Origin: Triops longicaudatus
Lineage: Eukaryota; Arthropoda; Branchiopoda; Notostraca; Triopsidae
Direction of reading: 5' to 3'
DNA length: 64,000 bases
NCBI GenBank assembly: GCA_022885665.1
Contig: JAGQDJ010000007.1
Span: forward strand, 434,001 to 498,000
Below are positions 1 to 13,247 of this stretch, piece by piece. A model generated the notes under the pieces. It was given only the letters and a program-made list of their open reading frames with translations, did not search any database and was not told where the DNA came from. Both the position numbers and the translations under genes were made by a program. The stretch's first letter is position 1; each line of letters opens with the position of its first letter.

Positions 1-508
1 TTTATATTAAGTCATTTGTGACTTTATACGCGAACGAAAAGCGTGTCCACTTTTAAACGTGTCATGGCCTACGTGTATGGCGCCCCATTGCTTTTATTTT
101 TGCAATAATTCATCGTCTTCCGATTTTGAAAAAGTAACAATTGGTTGAGTGACGTATGACGTTACTACGATGTCTAGTTTTGGTATAAAAATTTAAAACG
201 GTAAGAAAAACTTCAAAAATATGTTATTAGCTGGTACTCTTAACCTCTGGTGCTCATATATATTTTTTTCGTGGATTTGTAACTGGCAGCCCAGTGCTTG
301 TAGAAATTTCTTTCACCGTTGTACTAAAAAAATAACGCGCTAAATTACTTGGCGGGTCCCTGTATAGCCTTCTATTAAGAATACAATATTTGCAGTAAAT
401 GGGTGACAAACTTTTTTGAAACTAATAAATCTTCGTAATCGGAGCTATATTTGCAAATTGTTTCGCACAGGGTTTGAATTTCGAGGTCTTACACATAACA
501 GCGAAGCC

Positions 509-514
509 NNNNNN
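509..514. other. Assembly gap (6 N) next to poly-C
   Basis: Six N are followed directly by sixteen C (515-530). The homopolymer at the edge suggests the gap marks a failed read through a C-run, so surrounding open frames should not be trusted. Confidence 0.95.
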
Positions 515-775
515 CCCCCCCCCCCCCCCCGAAATTATTTTCTTGTGTGCAAGTAAGCTCAGTGGCAGCATCAAGAAAAAGTTGCCCCCCTCCTTTGATA
601 AGGATTTGGGGCGAGTGATCTGAACCCCCCACCCCCACCCACCCACCCATGCGGAGAGATAGGGGGTTTTAACACCCTCCGAAATGTTAATTCTATAATG
701 GTGAGCGTAGGCGACCACAAAGTGTCCAAAGAAAGTGCATACGGAAAACACCCCGGGGAATTTCATAAAATCCTC

Positions 776-802
776 CGAACCTAAATCCTGGGTACAGTCC
801 TG
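776..802. repeat. Dispersed repeat fragment, copy 1
   Basis: The segment cgaacctaaatcctgggtac and the seven bases after it match 51192-51218 with two differences in 27 bases. Both copies lie in C-rich, repeat-like spacer, so this is probably the conserved end of an interspersed repeat family. The family cannot be named from these fragments. Confidence 0.6.
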
Positions 803-2230
803 GATCTGAAGCATGTTGCTCTGGAAAGCGAGGAATCAGGCTCGAGTCACACATGGACAGGAATTTTATCGAATGTTATTCCATGTACTAGTACAGGAGT
901 GCTCAACCCTTTTTCAAGGTTAGCCAACGTGTTGGCGAATTGGGCTTAGAATTCGCCAACACCTGAAAAAACTATTCAAATTCGCCAACATTAGCAAAAA
1001 ATAAATACTAAAATCAATTAATCAATCTATCAAAAATAATAAAAAACAGAAAATGGAAATAACTTTTTTTGTCTATTTAAGAGAATTACGGTTTTATTTC
1101 ACATTGGTAAATAAAATGAAGGGGGAAATGCATAACACTAGATTTAGCTTGTCTGTAGTTTCTAAAAAGTACTAAAAACAATTTTCTTATGCTGTTTCTA
1201 CTGCAATCGGAAACTCATTTTAACATCTCGTTCACTAAAAACTGGAGCAAAAACTAACTAAGCAAAGACTTAACATTATCACTTATACGGAATAGAACAT
1301 GCTTGCATGTTCTTTAACTCGATCGGCCCGCGCACAGTGAGTTTTTTCGGCCGTGAGTGAAGAGGTCTGGTCGCAAAAGAGTCTACTGCCCCCTTTGCTG
1401 ACAATTGAATCAAATGGAAAATAGCCCAAAAATACGGCTTTCCAGAGCTGGAAATAAGCCACGTCGTTCTTTTCGGCTTTCCACTAATCAGATTTCGAGC
1501 GGAAGCCAATTATCGAAAGTCAGTTAGCGAAAAATTAAAAACCACGGATCATTTTTCGACAAAAAGGTTTTTGAGTGTAAAAATTCGTTTTACATGCTCG
1601 TGACAATACTAGAAAAAAAATCTATTTTTTCGTGGACGGAATCTTTCACGAATTCCTTTAGAAAAAAAATAGTTTTTCGTAGACAAGAAAACAAGCAAAT
1701 AGTTTTTTTCTTCCTACATACTAAAAAAATGTATTCATAAATTTCGAAACTGATACACGGAAATCTATGGGGCGCACTCTTCCTAAAGAAGTGATTTTAC
1801 GTCAGAATTGAAAACCATCAGGATTAATCTTATGATTTAAATGTTAAGGGGTATACAACGTAGAATTTTCCTAATTTTCGGACTGGCCTGTTTAACTATA
1901 AAGGGGAAAGCACACGCGTTCATTGATCTCAAATGGTTCTCCATTGCTACACACTTAAAGTGTCCGTAAAGTTAACTTTATCACTTAATTTAAAATTCAG
2001 TTCAAAACGCGTTGGAAATTAATCGTAGGCAAATCAGATGAGAATATTTTATTTTGTACACCTTTGTTTACATTAATTGCTTATTTACGCTCTGCAAGGG
2101 TACTACAGAAAATTGAGTCGCGAATTAGAACAGCGAAATCGCGTTTAGACGAACCTCACGTCAACAACGTGCTCCATGTGTTTTGAATTCGTCACTTGAT
2201 TCAAAGGGAAATCAACACTGAAAGCTAAAA

Positions 2231-3951
2231 ATGTCCGACAAAAAAGTAAAACGGTTAGTAGCAGATTCAGCCGCTTTTCTGAAAAACGCCCAAATGCAGG
2301 TATGCAGAGTTTAACCACAAATCGGTGTTATCCAACGGGGGAAAATAACACAATCAATTCTATATTCTTAGAACATTGCTGAAGAAATTTACACCATACG
2401 TGATGTCATCAGCGAAATACGCGATTCAGCTACTAAGCAAAGGCTCCAAGTTTTGCCCTACGAATTAAAATTCAGAGAACCTGATGTTGAAGCAATCAAA
2501 TATAGTAAATTATTTCAAGACTTGACTTGCATATTCTTATTTTTTTTCTGTAACAGTTACGGAATTTTCCAAGAAAACTGGTGACTACCCTAGTTTGTCA
2601 GCCGTCGATATCCGAGTCTTGGCCCTCACCTACCAATTAGAATTAGAAGCAGGCAATCAAGACCGGCTCAAAAAAGAACCCAAAATGGTTAAAACGATTT
2701 CAGTGGGTCCCAAAGTGCCCGAAGAAATGAAACCCATAAATGTTGCCGGGTTTTACTTCCCGAAAGGCTCTATCCAAGTATTCTAACTAATTCTGTTCCA
2801 AATTACAGTACTTAAATTTTATTGGAAATAAAGGACGAAGAATCCAGCGAAACCAAATCAGAAGGCGAAGGAGACACCCCTAAAGAGACCGAAACTACGG
2901 CCCCTAATGTCGAATCCTTAGCACAGCAAATAGAGAAAGTTGATTTGTCCGAAGACGACCGTGACAATGTAGATGAAGCAGAGGAAGAAGTAGACGAGGA
3001 GGAAGATTTCGAAGATGAGGAAGAAGGAGAGGACGATGACGACGACGAAGGTTGGATCACTCCTGGCAACATAGCTAAAGTCAAGCAAGACATGCATGCT
3101 GACGTGGTGGAAGAAAACGTGGATGTCGCTTGCATTACGCTGGATTTTGCCATGCAAAACGTCCTCATTCAAATCGGTTTAAACGTCATTGCGCTCGATG
3201 GCCGACTCATTCGAGAAGCTCGGACTTTCATTTTACGCTGTTACGCATGCTTTCAGACTACCAGCAATATGACAAAAGTGTTCTGTCCTTCATGCGGTAA
3301 TAAAACTCTCAAACGAGTGGCTGTTACGCTAAACGAAGATGGATCGCTGCAGTTGCACATCTCCACGCGACGTCGCCTCACTCCACGCGGAAAGAAAGTA
3401 AGTAAAATCAGTGTTAAGTAAAAAAAAAAGACTACGACGAAAATTGTCTGTGATACGACAGTTCCGTGATGTTTCCAAAGTAAAATAACTACAACATATT
3501 TGAGGCTGATTAAAAGCAGTTTATGTAATTTAAACATTTTCGTTTTCTGCCTAGTTTTCGCTTCCAATGCCTAAAGGTGGCAAGTACTCCAACAATCCAA
3601 TATTGGTTGAAGATCAACGTGAGGCGCAAAAACGGCCATCCAATTTAGCTCGACAGAAAACCAACGCGCTGGATGAAGATTATTTAGCTGGTAAGCATTT
3701 CCTAAGCAAATAAAGTCTAGTCTTCAAACATTCACCAAGTCCGAAATACGGTTTGTTTTATCCGTATTGTCGAAAAAAAATCATCCAAACTAAGAGTAAA
3801 TTAAGGTTTTTGGTTAGGTAATTCTCCATTCGTAATGAATGACGTGTATTCGCGTGCATCTCTACTGGGCAGAAGAGCTGGTGGTTCCAGCAACAATTGG
3901 AACCGACGAAATCCCAATGAAGCCAAACGTGGCGGTCGTCGGAAACGTTAA
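2231..3951 (+). CDS. NOB1: NOB1, PIN-domain endonuclease of 40S ribosome maturation
   Basis: NOB1 cuts 20S pre-rRNA at site D to make the 3' end of 18S rRNA in late pre-40S particles. Six exons are inferred: 2231-2299, 2372-2504, 2557-2777, 2834-3397, 3555-3690 and 3818-3951, giving 418 residues, close to the family length. The PIN domain starts at once with the acidic residue in LVADSAAFL (Asp12), followed by ISEIRD and SAVDIRVLAL. A long acidic linker (about residues 165-225) leads to GWITPGNI, the DFAMQNVL segment, and a zinc ribbon with CYACF and CPSCGNKTL (about 277-300). The C-terminal MPKGGKYSNNP block and basic tail are typical. The border of exon 4 is the weakest call: the obvious acceptor at 2808 would put a stop in frame, so I used the AG at 2832-2833. 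Confidence 0.95.
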
Positions 3952-4794
3952 CAAAATGTTATTTTTGGGAATTGCATTTGTTTTGTCCGGTTGATTTTGT
4001 TGAATGTAGAACCACAGATTGCATTAAAGACACGTCGCAACATTTTCAACTATATCTTCTTCGGTTACCAATATTTTCTCAATTTTTTTGGTCACTTATC
4101 ATAGGCTCATTATCTGTCTTCGTCACTTTACTCATCGCCCAGCATAGGTTTGGGTCTTTTCTTTGTCGTCAAATTGACTTGCTTCTTTTCTCTTAAACGG
4201 TCTTTAACAAAACTATGACGTCAAAAGGATGTCGTGGGCGGGGCGGTCTGCCCTGTTTTGCCTCTCTCGCTCAATGAAATGCTTATACAGAGGAATACGC
4301 CCGAAGTAGTAGTGGTAGTAGTAGTACTTGTGGATTTTGGATTTGCAGGGCTCTAAGGGGCACGCATACACAAAATGAGCTTTTTCTCTCCAAAACTTCT
4401 TCTTTTCTTGGTTTCCTTCTTAGTTTCAAATGGGGAAGTAAGAAACATCGAATCGATAACTTTTTAGATTTTCTGGATGCAGAATTAATTTTTCGTATGA
4501 TTTCACTAGCAAAGTGAAAAATAAAAATGATAAAAGAAAAACTTTATGAGAAAAAAATAATAAAAATATTTAATTCGAAGCTTTTTGGTGAACTTGAAAT
4601 TAAAAATCCTCAACTTCCAAGACCGACCCCAGAAATTAGTCCTATGATTTTTTAGTGTAGTACCAGGGGCGTGGTCGAAACGGCGAACCCAAGAGAACTG
4701 TCTTCCATTCTTCCATGTCTTGAGCTCCTTTTCCCCAGAACTTGGGAAGCCAAGAAAAAAATGGCCTCTACAAAGAAAAATAAAGGATCCGGTC
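3952..4794. other. Spacer between NOB1 and the 3' end of ACIN1
   Basis: NOB1 and ACIN1 converge here. The stretch should hold both 3' untranslated regions. A short gta-rich microsatellite (gtagtagtggtagtagtagt) lies at about 4306-4325. No further gene is supported; the open frame 3972-4196 looks like random translation of T-rich DNA. Confidence 0.5.
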
Positions 4795-7700
4795 TTATCT
4801 CCGGCGAGGTGAACTGTCCCGGCGCGGTTTGCGGTCCCGACGATCCCGTTCATTACGAGCCCTTGCGCTTTCTTCTCGTGCTCGCTGGGATTCCACAAGC
4901 CGCTTCTCCCTTTCGGCAATTCGCTGCCGACGCATCTCCTCTTTCTCCGCAATCTAACCAAGATTTCCGATAAATTTCTATTTAGAAGCTTTTGCACTTA
5001 GACTAGTGTTTTACCTGCTCAGCAGTTAGCGGTAACCAATAGATGCACGGAGTTGTCTTGGTTTTGCGGAAGAGATCATCCAATAGCTTCGCAGGTGTTT
5101 CATCCTTGGCCGCTCCTAAAGTTCCCAACATACACAAAAATTGCTCACGTCAGAATTTGCAGGAGGCGTATAAATTTACTTAAAAAAGATTAGTAATAGC
5201 AACAATAAACATACCGGAAGCTGCCGTTTGTTCTTCACGTGACCGGACTGTCCGATCTTCACGTTCCCTTTCTCGTTTTTCTTGCTCTCGTTTGAATTCA
5301 CGCTCGCCAGGAACCACTTCCCCAATTTTGGCCCGGTCCCATTCCCTGACCGGCCCTTTACCCTCCCATCCTCGTTCTTCCTTTTCTTCTTTGCCTCGTC
5401 TGCTAGTGCTGTTACTGGCACCCTTCTCCTCTGCCGGTGGCTTTTCGGGCACAGTGGGTTGTGCTGTCACATTAGTACTGGTCGTTGCTGAAGCACCTAA
5501 GCTCTCCTTCCGCCCTTCCAGACAGTCTTGAAGTTCTTGTTCGCTAGCAAAATCCACGACCAATGTTTTAGGGTTAGAGATGGGCCAATGGACGCCATGT
5601 AAGGCACTTCGTGTGGCAACGGCTTCTTCCACCGACTCGTACTGGGCTAGGCAAGTCGACTTCACTCGATCGATCCAGAACGCGTTGGGAACCAGATTGC
5701 CCGTACGACTAAGCAACTCACGAAGTTGATTGATAGTGAATGGACGAACCAAGTTGGTCACTATGATAATGGTTGAGGTGGGATTGTTGGCAGGAGCTAA
5801 GGGTTCAGGTTCTACATTCTGAACAGATATTGTACGCTCTTTCTTCACAGGAGCTGTTGCAATCATTTGTGAATAAATAAACAAATTAATATTTCTTTCA
5901 TGACACTATTTATAGTATTAGGTCGTCCAAGGAGTTAAATAAAAATTAAAATTCACGTTTCTCATAAGGACAGAAGATTGGTACTGAATATTGCGCATTA
6001 TTCAGGAGCTACACAAGTCAATGTTTTGAAGAAGTTATATTAAAAGCAGAATGATTCCAGCTTCGGAGTGTACTAGTTTAACTTCATTTCGTAGCTCTTT
6101 TGACGCATTAAGAAAAACTAGACTACACGAAACCTAACACAGAAATAGTTTAACATTATTCTCAGGTCATGATAGATATTCACCTATCACGTACAAATCG
6201 CACACGATTTGCATTTCTCTCAGCCTGCGATGCTGTGTCGCACATCGCGAAACTTGCGACGCATAATTGAGAAAATTGTTTAGCAAATATCAATCGAATC
6301 ACGCCGAAATTCGAAATATTTCGCCTCATATGGTACCCGCTCTTGTGATGTATGCTGACACACTCACATGGCACGGTATTCAATAGAAACGTGATTTGAG
6401 CCAATAGACTTCATTCGCTTTTTTCAAACAAAGACAAATGTGAACGTGGTTTCAAACGCTGTCGTTAACGTTGCCATACCGCGACTGACAAAGCTTAATC
6501 TTATTCAATACAAACAGGTAAGTTTGCTGGAGATAGCGCCCTGACACCACTGCATTTGAAGTACCTACATTCGGATCACGATTGGCAACTAACCGATAAG
6601 TTGCTCTGCGCGCAATTAACAACCCCTAATCTACCTCAGCACAACGGAACTAGAGTTAACGAAGAGAAACGTTCAGAAAGAATGCCTGACACTTAAAAAA
6701 AAAAAAGATTTTTTTTATTAAGACTTGACCGTTATGAACTTCTAGGACGACCTAGTACGCTGCCAAAATTTGACTTTTAAATCGTTTTACGTACCAGGTT
6801 CAGCTACAGGGTTATCTAATCGAGGACGTTTAACTCTTTCAGGTCGCTCAGGTTCAGGGCTGGTTAACCGAACTTCTTCTGGAGCCAACAGTTTCGCGTC
6901 AGGGACAATAGTCTATATCAGACCTTAATTAGCAACATACAACCATAGAGATGGAAAGGTAAAAAGCCAAAAAGTTCTCCATACCTTCAGCGATTCTGTG
7001 GAAATGATGAGAATGGGTTCGCTAGGTTGCTGCGTAACGGAGCCAGTCCATCTTCGTTTCTGGCCAACTTGACTTTCTTCTTTTCCATTAACAGCCTAAA
7101 ATGAATAAAAATGAAACGTCAAACCAATACAATAGTGGACAAAATAATAAACGAAATCTTAAAAAATTCTTACCTTCACTAACAAACTCGACAACATAAG
7201 CGTGAATTCATAAAAGGAATTAAGGCCCCGATACACACAACTTTCAGCATTAAAAAAAATAATAATAATAATAATAAAGATTGAGACATCGTTTCCTTTG
7301 GGGCGGTAGGTCTTTTATAGTAACTAACAGCAGAGGCTGAATGAAGCCAAACAGAAACTTTGGGTAGAAGCTCATCCCAATGTTGTTATACAAAACCTTA
7401 AATTTTCAGGGACGATCTTACAAAAAGTATTTCACCGCTTTCGCTCCTCTTTATACCTTAAAATTTTAAAAAAATCAGACCTAGTGCACCAGTTTAAATT
7501 ATTTTCATTTTTCCATATAAAAAAGTAGCAAAATTCAATCATTATGTACAAATTTAATAAAAACTTTTTCAAGAAAAACTTAAATTGGTGCGGTAGATAT
7601 TTACAACCCCAACATTACTGTCACAAGACTTTCTTCGATTTTTAATCACTTTTCCAGCATGATACCTGAAAATTCCCCCGTTATTCTCTCGTAAGGGATT

Positions 7701-10700
7701 TGTGTATACCGGGGCCTTAAGCTTGAATTTTAAAAGTGAGAAAGAAGAGTGATTTAACTCACATTTTCTTCGACGGATTTCAAGCTTCGTAATTTCAGCT
7801 TCCGTAATGGTACGACTGGCTCTAAAGGTTGAACAGGGCGAACTTCCGGTACTTCTTTCTTAACTTCTGTCGTCAAATTGTCTCTTTTGAGTCGTTTCGC
7901 CTGAGTTGGCACAGTCACCTCATGTCGTTCTTGTACAGGTGCCAATACAGGTTGTAGGCGAGGTGGTTCTGGTGAACGCGATTGGCGAGGGCGACTAGAA
8001 CGTCTATACCGTTGAGTATCATCATCGCTACCAGATTCTGAGTCCGACATCTGTTGATCCGAGCGCTTTTGAATCGACTCTTCATCCTCACTCTCGTCTT
8101 TCTCAATTTGTAACTCGTCTTCCTCTTCATCTGCCTTGGATTCTTTATCCGCAGCTGGACTTGCCTCCCTATGAAACCACAAAGTCACATATTAATACTT
8201 CAATAAAATTCGCAATATTAACGCATCACATCATAAAGACACATGGTTTACTTACTTTTTAACTGTGGGTGTTGAATACTCGTTTTTGGGCTCAGAGTTA
8301 ATTATATTTTCCTCTTCTTTCGCCTAGTAAGGTATGCATAATAAACAAACTGTCAATAAGTCAATATATTTTTTCCTTACGTTTTGTGCTCCTTCAACCA
8401 CAGGCTCATCAACTTCCGTCGAAACTCTCTTGCCATCGTCACTGGTACTCTCATTTTCCCCCTTCCTTGCGGGCGAGTCTTCCTTATCTTGGCTGGGTTT
8501 CTCCTCTTCGTCAGCTGCAATTTTCCTAGGTGAACTAAGGGCAGAATCGTTCCTACCTCCCATTACTTGTTCAGTTTCCCTACTGGCAGGTTCAAGTGAA
8601 GATGGTTCTGGCTCTGCCAAATCCTCCTTTGCATCACTCGCGTCCGACTGTGGCGTTGGCGACTTTGCGGCTCCTTCCTCAGCCTCTAGTTCTTCTACAG
8701 GGGGGACTGGGCTTCCTCGCACACTTTTATTTGAACTAAGTTCATCCTCAACTGGTTTCTCCACCACAGCAATCGATTCTTTGGATGGAACACTCAAGGG
8801 TAAAACGACTCCCGAATCCTAAAATTTTGTTTGACATTAATATATGTGACGGAGGAAAACGAACAGTGTACAGTGTCGAATATAGTACTGAAAAAGATTT
8901 ACACAGACACTACTGCAACCCCCTTCCGGGAAATATTGTGCTTTTCAACCTGTTATACGGTGCATTAAAAATAAGTAGCACTGTAAATAAAAAAGGTATA
9001 CACGGCAAGCTACTTGACCAAGCGAGCTGCCTCTTCGGTCTCTTAAGAAACTTGTTTAACGAAGTAAAGTTTTAAATCAGTAATCGGAATGTCCTTATCA
9101 ATACACAATACATTAGTTCATGTACGATAGGAACGTGGCACAAGAAGTGTGAGACGTTTAATGCAAAAATCCATACAATGTCTGTACAACCTTTTTATGG
9201 CCACATTTGACTCGACAGAATTGTAGCTACCAACTCTATTATGATCTGTGAATCTCTGTGACTTAAAAATCGTAATTCAGCTTCGTAAGCTAGTTAAATC
9301 TACAATTGTCAATGTAGGATAATCACTGCATAACTACCATGAAAATGACACGCCGGTTTTGGCACAGCAAACGAAGTTTCAATGCTCCTATTACAATACA
9401 GTCAATCGATTTCTCTACTCCGCCATGCGGCGAAACTAGCGTAGGTTCAAGTCGGTACCACTGAAGAGGGGGGAGACCGAAAATCCTAGCAACCCCCCAG
9501 CAAACGGCTATCGAAAATATAAGAAAGGAATTCGACGTGTAAGAGCACTGCGCTTCTGCTTCTCGTAGCATAGCTTACGTATGCGAGCGCCACTATCGGA
9601 AAAATATCCGAACTATAGTCACCGGTTGAATTATTTCTTACCATGCTCTTAAAATTTTAAAATCCAAGAAAGCATGCGTATTTTAACTGCAATAAAAATG
9701 GGAAATAATAAAGCTAACAGCCCTTGCTAGCTAAACCTCAAATATGGTAAATTTACTAGGATTACATTATGGTGGAACTACAAAAACATTTTACAAAGGT
9801 ACAAAATTCGCAGGTAATGAATGACAGCATATTTTTTAACTCTCCGTTGAATTAAGTAAATTCCTCTTAATTTTTATGCAGTGCACGTGATGTGATGAAC
9901 GTTTTACTTTCTTTTCGGGAAATTATATAGAGGAGGTTTGTCTCCACAGAAATATAGCGATCGCTGTCAAAAATTTGCAGATAAGAATAAAATTAATGAA
10001 TTTTGCTTAACGAATTCCGAGTAGCTGAAAAACGTATAAAATCTACCGTCCACTCGAAATAACACCCGCTGGGAGTAATTAAATATCGTATTCTTAAAGT
10101 TGGAACCCTTTGACTGTGTTTCGGAGATTACTCGCCACTATAGGAAGTTTTACAGTAAAATAGAATTTAAATAATTGGACCCAATTCAGCTCTGTCACTC
10201 AGTGATAGTCAAATAACAAATTAATAAGTCAATAACAAATAGTTTTACGTAGCTTATGCCAACTTGCGGAGCAGAACGCGGAACGTATTACTATAGCCTA
10301 AAAAAATATATTACACAACCGAAATATCTACCTCAGTTGTTAATGTTGTATCGACATCCATTGGCTCTGGATCTTCCAACTGAACAGGTTGTCCTTTGAA
10401 CGCACACAGTTCGCGCTCCGGTAAGGGTAAAACCGATGTTACTAGTGAACTTTCAATTTTTCCTTCCTCTCGATGCTCTTTTTCCGTTTTTCCTCCGTTT
10501 TCCAACTCTTTCGGTACCTCTTGAACAGGGTCCGGCTTAACTTCCAGCGTCTCCTGCTTTTCTACTGACAGTCCTTGCGGTTCTTCCACTTTTTCTTCGC
10601 TTTCCACCTGTTTCTGTTTCTCCTCGACATGTTCATTTTCTTCTTTCACCGTCTCATGCTCATGTTTGGATTCTTCAGCTTCGTTCACTTCTTCCTCAAT

Positions 10701-12641
10701 TTGTTGCGGGATTTGATCCGCTCCTTTAGATGTTTCGAATTCCGCATTAGGTTGTTCTTGAACTTTTATTTCTGGGCCCAGTTTAGTTTGTTCTGGAACT
10801 TCTTTAGCTTCTGCGTTCTCTTTAGTTTGTTCTGGTACTTCTTTTACCTCTGTACCCTCCTCTTTACGTTTATCTTGAACTTTTTTCAATTCTGCATCCC
10901 CTTTAGGTTGTTTTTCACTTTCCTTGGTTTCTTCCACGACTATTGGCTTTATGTGCGAGCTTTCCTCAACCTTTCCGCTGGCCATCTCTGCTAGGACCCT
11001 CGCCGCCGACGCTTCATCATCCTCTGCTTCGGTTTTCTCCGCGTACTGTAAAAACTTGCGTTTTTTTGAATGTATAACGGGTGTCGAAGTCGATGGTCCG
11101 AATGCGCTCAGATCTTGAGGAGCCGCACTCGAAATATGCATGGGAGGAGTGTCCGCTATCAATGTACTATCTTTTACAGCACTGAGGCTGGCGTGAGTCG
11201 CTCGGGCGGTCAAGTTAACGGGTTGGTCAGCCTCGGTCTGTTCAGTCACTGGTTTCAAAAGCGGCGACCGTTCACTTTGAACCACTGGAGGAGTAGGAGC
11301 ATCGCGCTGTCGCGTGACTGGGAGGGCGTGTTCAGGAGGGGGAGTTGAATACGGATGCGTTTCGGGGCTCTGGAAGAGGGTGGTAGTAGAGCCCGACACC
11401 GGAGAAGCAAATTCCGTCACCGTACTGGTTTGTATCGGAGAATCGTATTTCGATATGCTAGACAGAAGAGATGTACTAGCAAACGCTTGCTCCGGGCTCA
11501 ATATTGGACGTTTTTCTCTTGATTTTTCCGATTTTCTTGCACTTCCTGTGAAAAAAAAATTAAAGGAAGTGAGCGAAAAATTCAACAGAGCTAGTGAATG
11601 AACTGCCATTGGTTGAAAAACTACGTAACTATCAAATGACCAAAAAAAGGCTAATATTCTAATATAGAACTAAAGGATTTGAAAGAAAATCGGAAGGAAT
11701 TCTGGAAGGATTCCAGTACCGGTAGATTTTGACGGAGATCCTCTGGAGGTTTCGCAAGCCGACTCGTCTTCATCTTGCGTGGTTTCTTCCGCACTGGCTT
11801 CGGATTCGCGCTGTTGCTCTTCGTATTGCTTTTTGGCTTCGCGCTGACTTTGGTAGCATGCCTGTTGCGCGGCCAAATATTCACGAATAAAATCGTTTTC
11901 AGCAATAGCTTCATTTGCCAGCTAGAAAAAAAATAGAATTAACCTCAGAAAAGCTAATTAAACTGTTACTCTTCTTACCGAAAGATTAGGAACGTGTTCT
12001 TCTGCTTCCTGGTCTTTCTGAGCAGCTTCACGTGATTCTTCAAGCTCAAGATGCTAAATTAGAGCAGAAATAATCAAGATGACACGTAATACAAACTTTC
12101 TAACGTAAACTAAAAATATATCACTTATATTAATATAAGTTAATGGGAACTAGTCATTCGTTTTCGGCTTTATATTAGGGTTCGTTGTGCATTTGTGGAA
12201 TTTCGTACTGTTTGAATAAATTACTGGTATAACATAAGCTGATGACGACTTCAAGAGAAATGTACGCAAATTAAAGAGAATGCACAAAAAAAGAAGCAGT
12301 CTTTAATTGCTAGGCAACAACGGGTGGCAACTATGTCAACAAACAAGCAAGCGAGGGTAAACTGTCACGGGAGGTGAGAGGGGGTGGGGCGATTTGAGAG
12401 GCACAGCTTATCAAGCATAGGGAAAGGAAGCGTCCGTCTCTGGCGTCCTGAGAACCACAAACATGAATTAAAAATTTAAGAAAACTCTACTTACTAATCG
12501 CAGCCTCTCCACTAGATCTTTTTTACTGCCGGATTTCGGTAAACTTCTTTTATCTAACTCTGCTTTTAAATCCACCACACGTAACGAAGAAAGCGGTTTC
12601 CCGCTCACCAAATATTCGCGGTGCCTACCTCTGTCCGCCAT
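4795..12641 (-). CDS. ACIN1: Acinus (ACIN1), ASAP/exon-junction-complex splicing protein
   Basis: Acinus is a nuclear RNA-binding scaffold that joins RNPS1 and SAP18 in the ASAP complex, linked to splicing and apoptotic chromatin condensation. Twelve exons on the minus strand are inferred: 12641-12495, 12053-11979, 11921-11720, 11545-10332, 8818-8381, 8323-8256, 8168-7763, 7095-6985, 6912-6795, 5853-5215, 5115-5015 and 4953-4795, about 1225 residues. An N-terminal SAP motif (SSLRVVDLKAELDKRSL, about residues 17-49) is followed by very long acidic, charged, low-complexity sequence with VPEQTKEN-type repeats. Near the C-terminus come the family motif STESLK, an RRM (VTNLVRPFTINQLRELLSRT with FWIDRVKSTC) and the RNPS1/SAP18-binding motif AKLLDDLFRKTKTTPCIYWL, then an Arg/Glu-rich tail ending SSPRR. 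All splice phases agree. Human ACIN1 has the same order of SAP, RRM and RSB segments. Confidence 0.95.
5854..7762 (-). other. ACIN1 introns of 941 and 667 bases
   Basis: Introns 5854-6794 and 7096-7762 flank two short coding exons. They are longer than most introns here. The second contains a short AAT/ATA microsatellite at about 7258-7276. I see no nested gene or RNA in either. Confidence 0.5.
8819..10331 (-). other. ACIN1 large intron (1.5 kb)
   Basis: This intron lies between the exon ending in the LTTE residues and the exon starting DSGVVLPLS. It is AT-rich. A minus-strand open frame at 9323-9571 has no splice support and no recognisable product. No nested gene is supported. Confidence 0.5.
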
Positions 12642-13247
12642 TTTTGTCAACAATGCAACTATCGATCATATCACTAACATACCTTATCGATATCAATTAC
12701 AAGAGCGCGAAAAAAATATGCGCGTTGTTTGAACGTGTAATAGGACTGAATTCCATATAATGCTAAAGCGAGTTTTAGAAAAGCACTCCCATAAAGATGT
12801 ATACTGGCACCTAAAGGCGTAAAACCTCTAGGGCCCTACCGGGCTCTGTAATGTCTTCTGATATGTTTCATACATTAGCATGGATTGAAACTTGGCTGCT
12901 TACGTTTTGATTTAATACACAGTGAATGGTTCCTGTAAGAGATTTGAAAATACTGTACAACAGAAAATGATTTTCATTAAGAGCAGTCCATTTTTGTATT
13001 GAAATCTTTCTTGGTTAAACAGTAATCCACTAGTAACGATAACTTGTTTAACCACTGTCAATGAAACTAAAAAAATAACACATGAAAGTATCTCTTACAT
13101 TAAAGTATCGCCTGACAAGCTGCGATGAATCAAATACCAAATAACACAAAAATAGATCTTCAGGGAAAATTCTTTTCTTTGTTCTCGTTACGAAAATTTT
13201 TGTCTTCAAATATTAAGCTCAGATTTGCCACGAGATCATCATCGTCT
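12642..13247. other. Spacer holding the ACIN1 promoter and the Tudor gene 3' region
   Basis: About 600 bases separate the ACIN1 start codon from the stop codon of the next minus-strand gene. The ACIN1 promoter should lie within the first few hundred bases. No TATA box or other clear element was recognised, and no gene is seen. Confidence 0.45.

Larger units (their letters stand above)
1..2230. other. Spacer upstream of NOB1, repeat debris, no gene recognised
   Basis: No convincing coding exon is seen. The stretch contains a short assembly gap at 509-514 followed by a C-run, a C-rich low-complexity patch at about 585-650, a 27-base segment at 776-802 that recurs at 51192-51218, and at about 893 a sequence (caggagtgctcaaccc) that looks like a hAT-type transposon end followed by a short repeated gttggcgaatt/aattcgccaac motif. 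The longest open frame on the minus strand (422-814) runs through the gap and low-complexity DNA and is not credible as a gene. The last few hundred bases must hold the NOB1 promoter, but I see no distinct element. Confidence 0.5.

Noticed and set aside
422..814. 130-residue open frame on the minus strand
   Set aside because: It runs through an assembly gap and C/G homopolymer, giving poly-Gly; no family resemblance.
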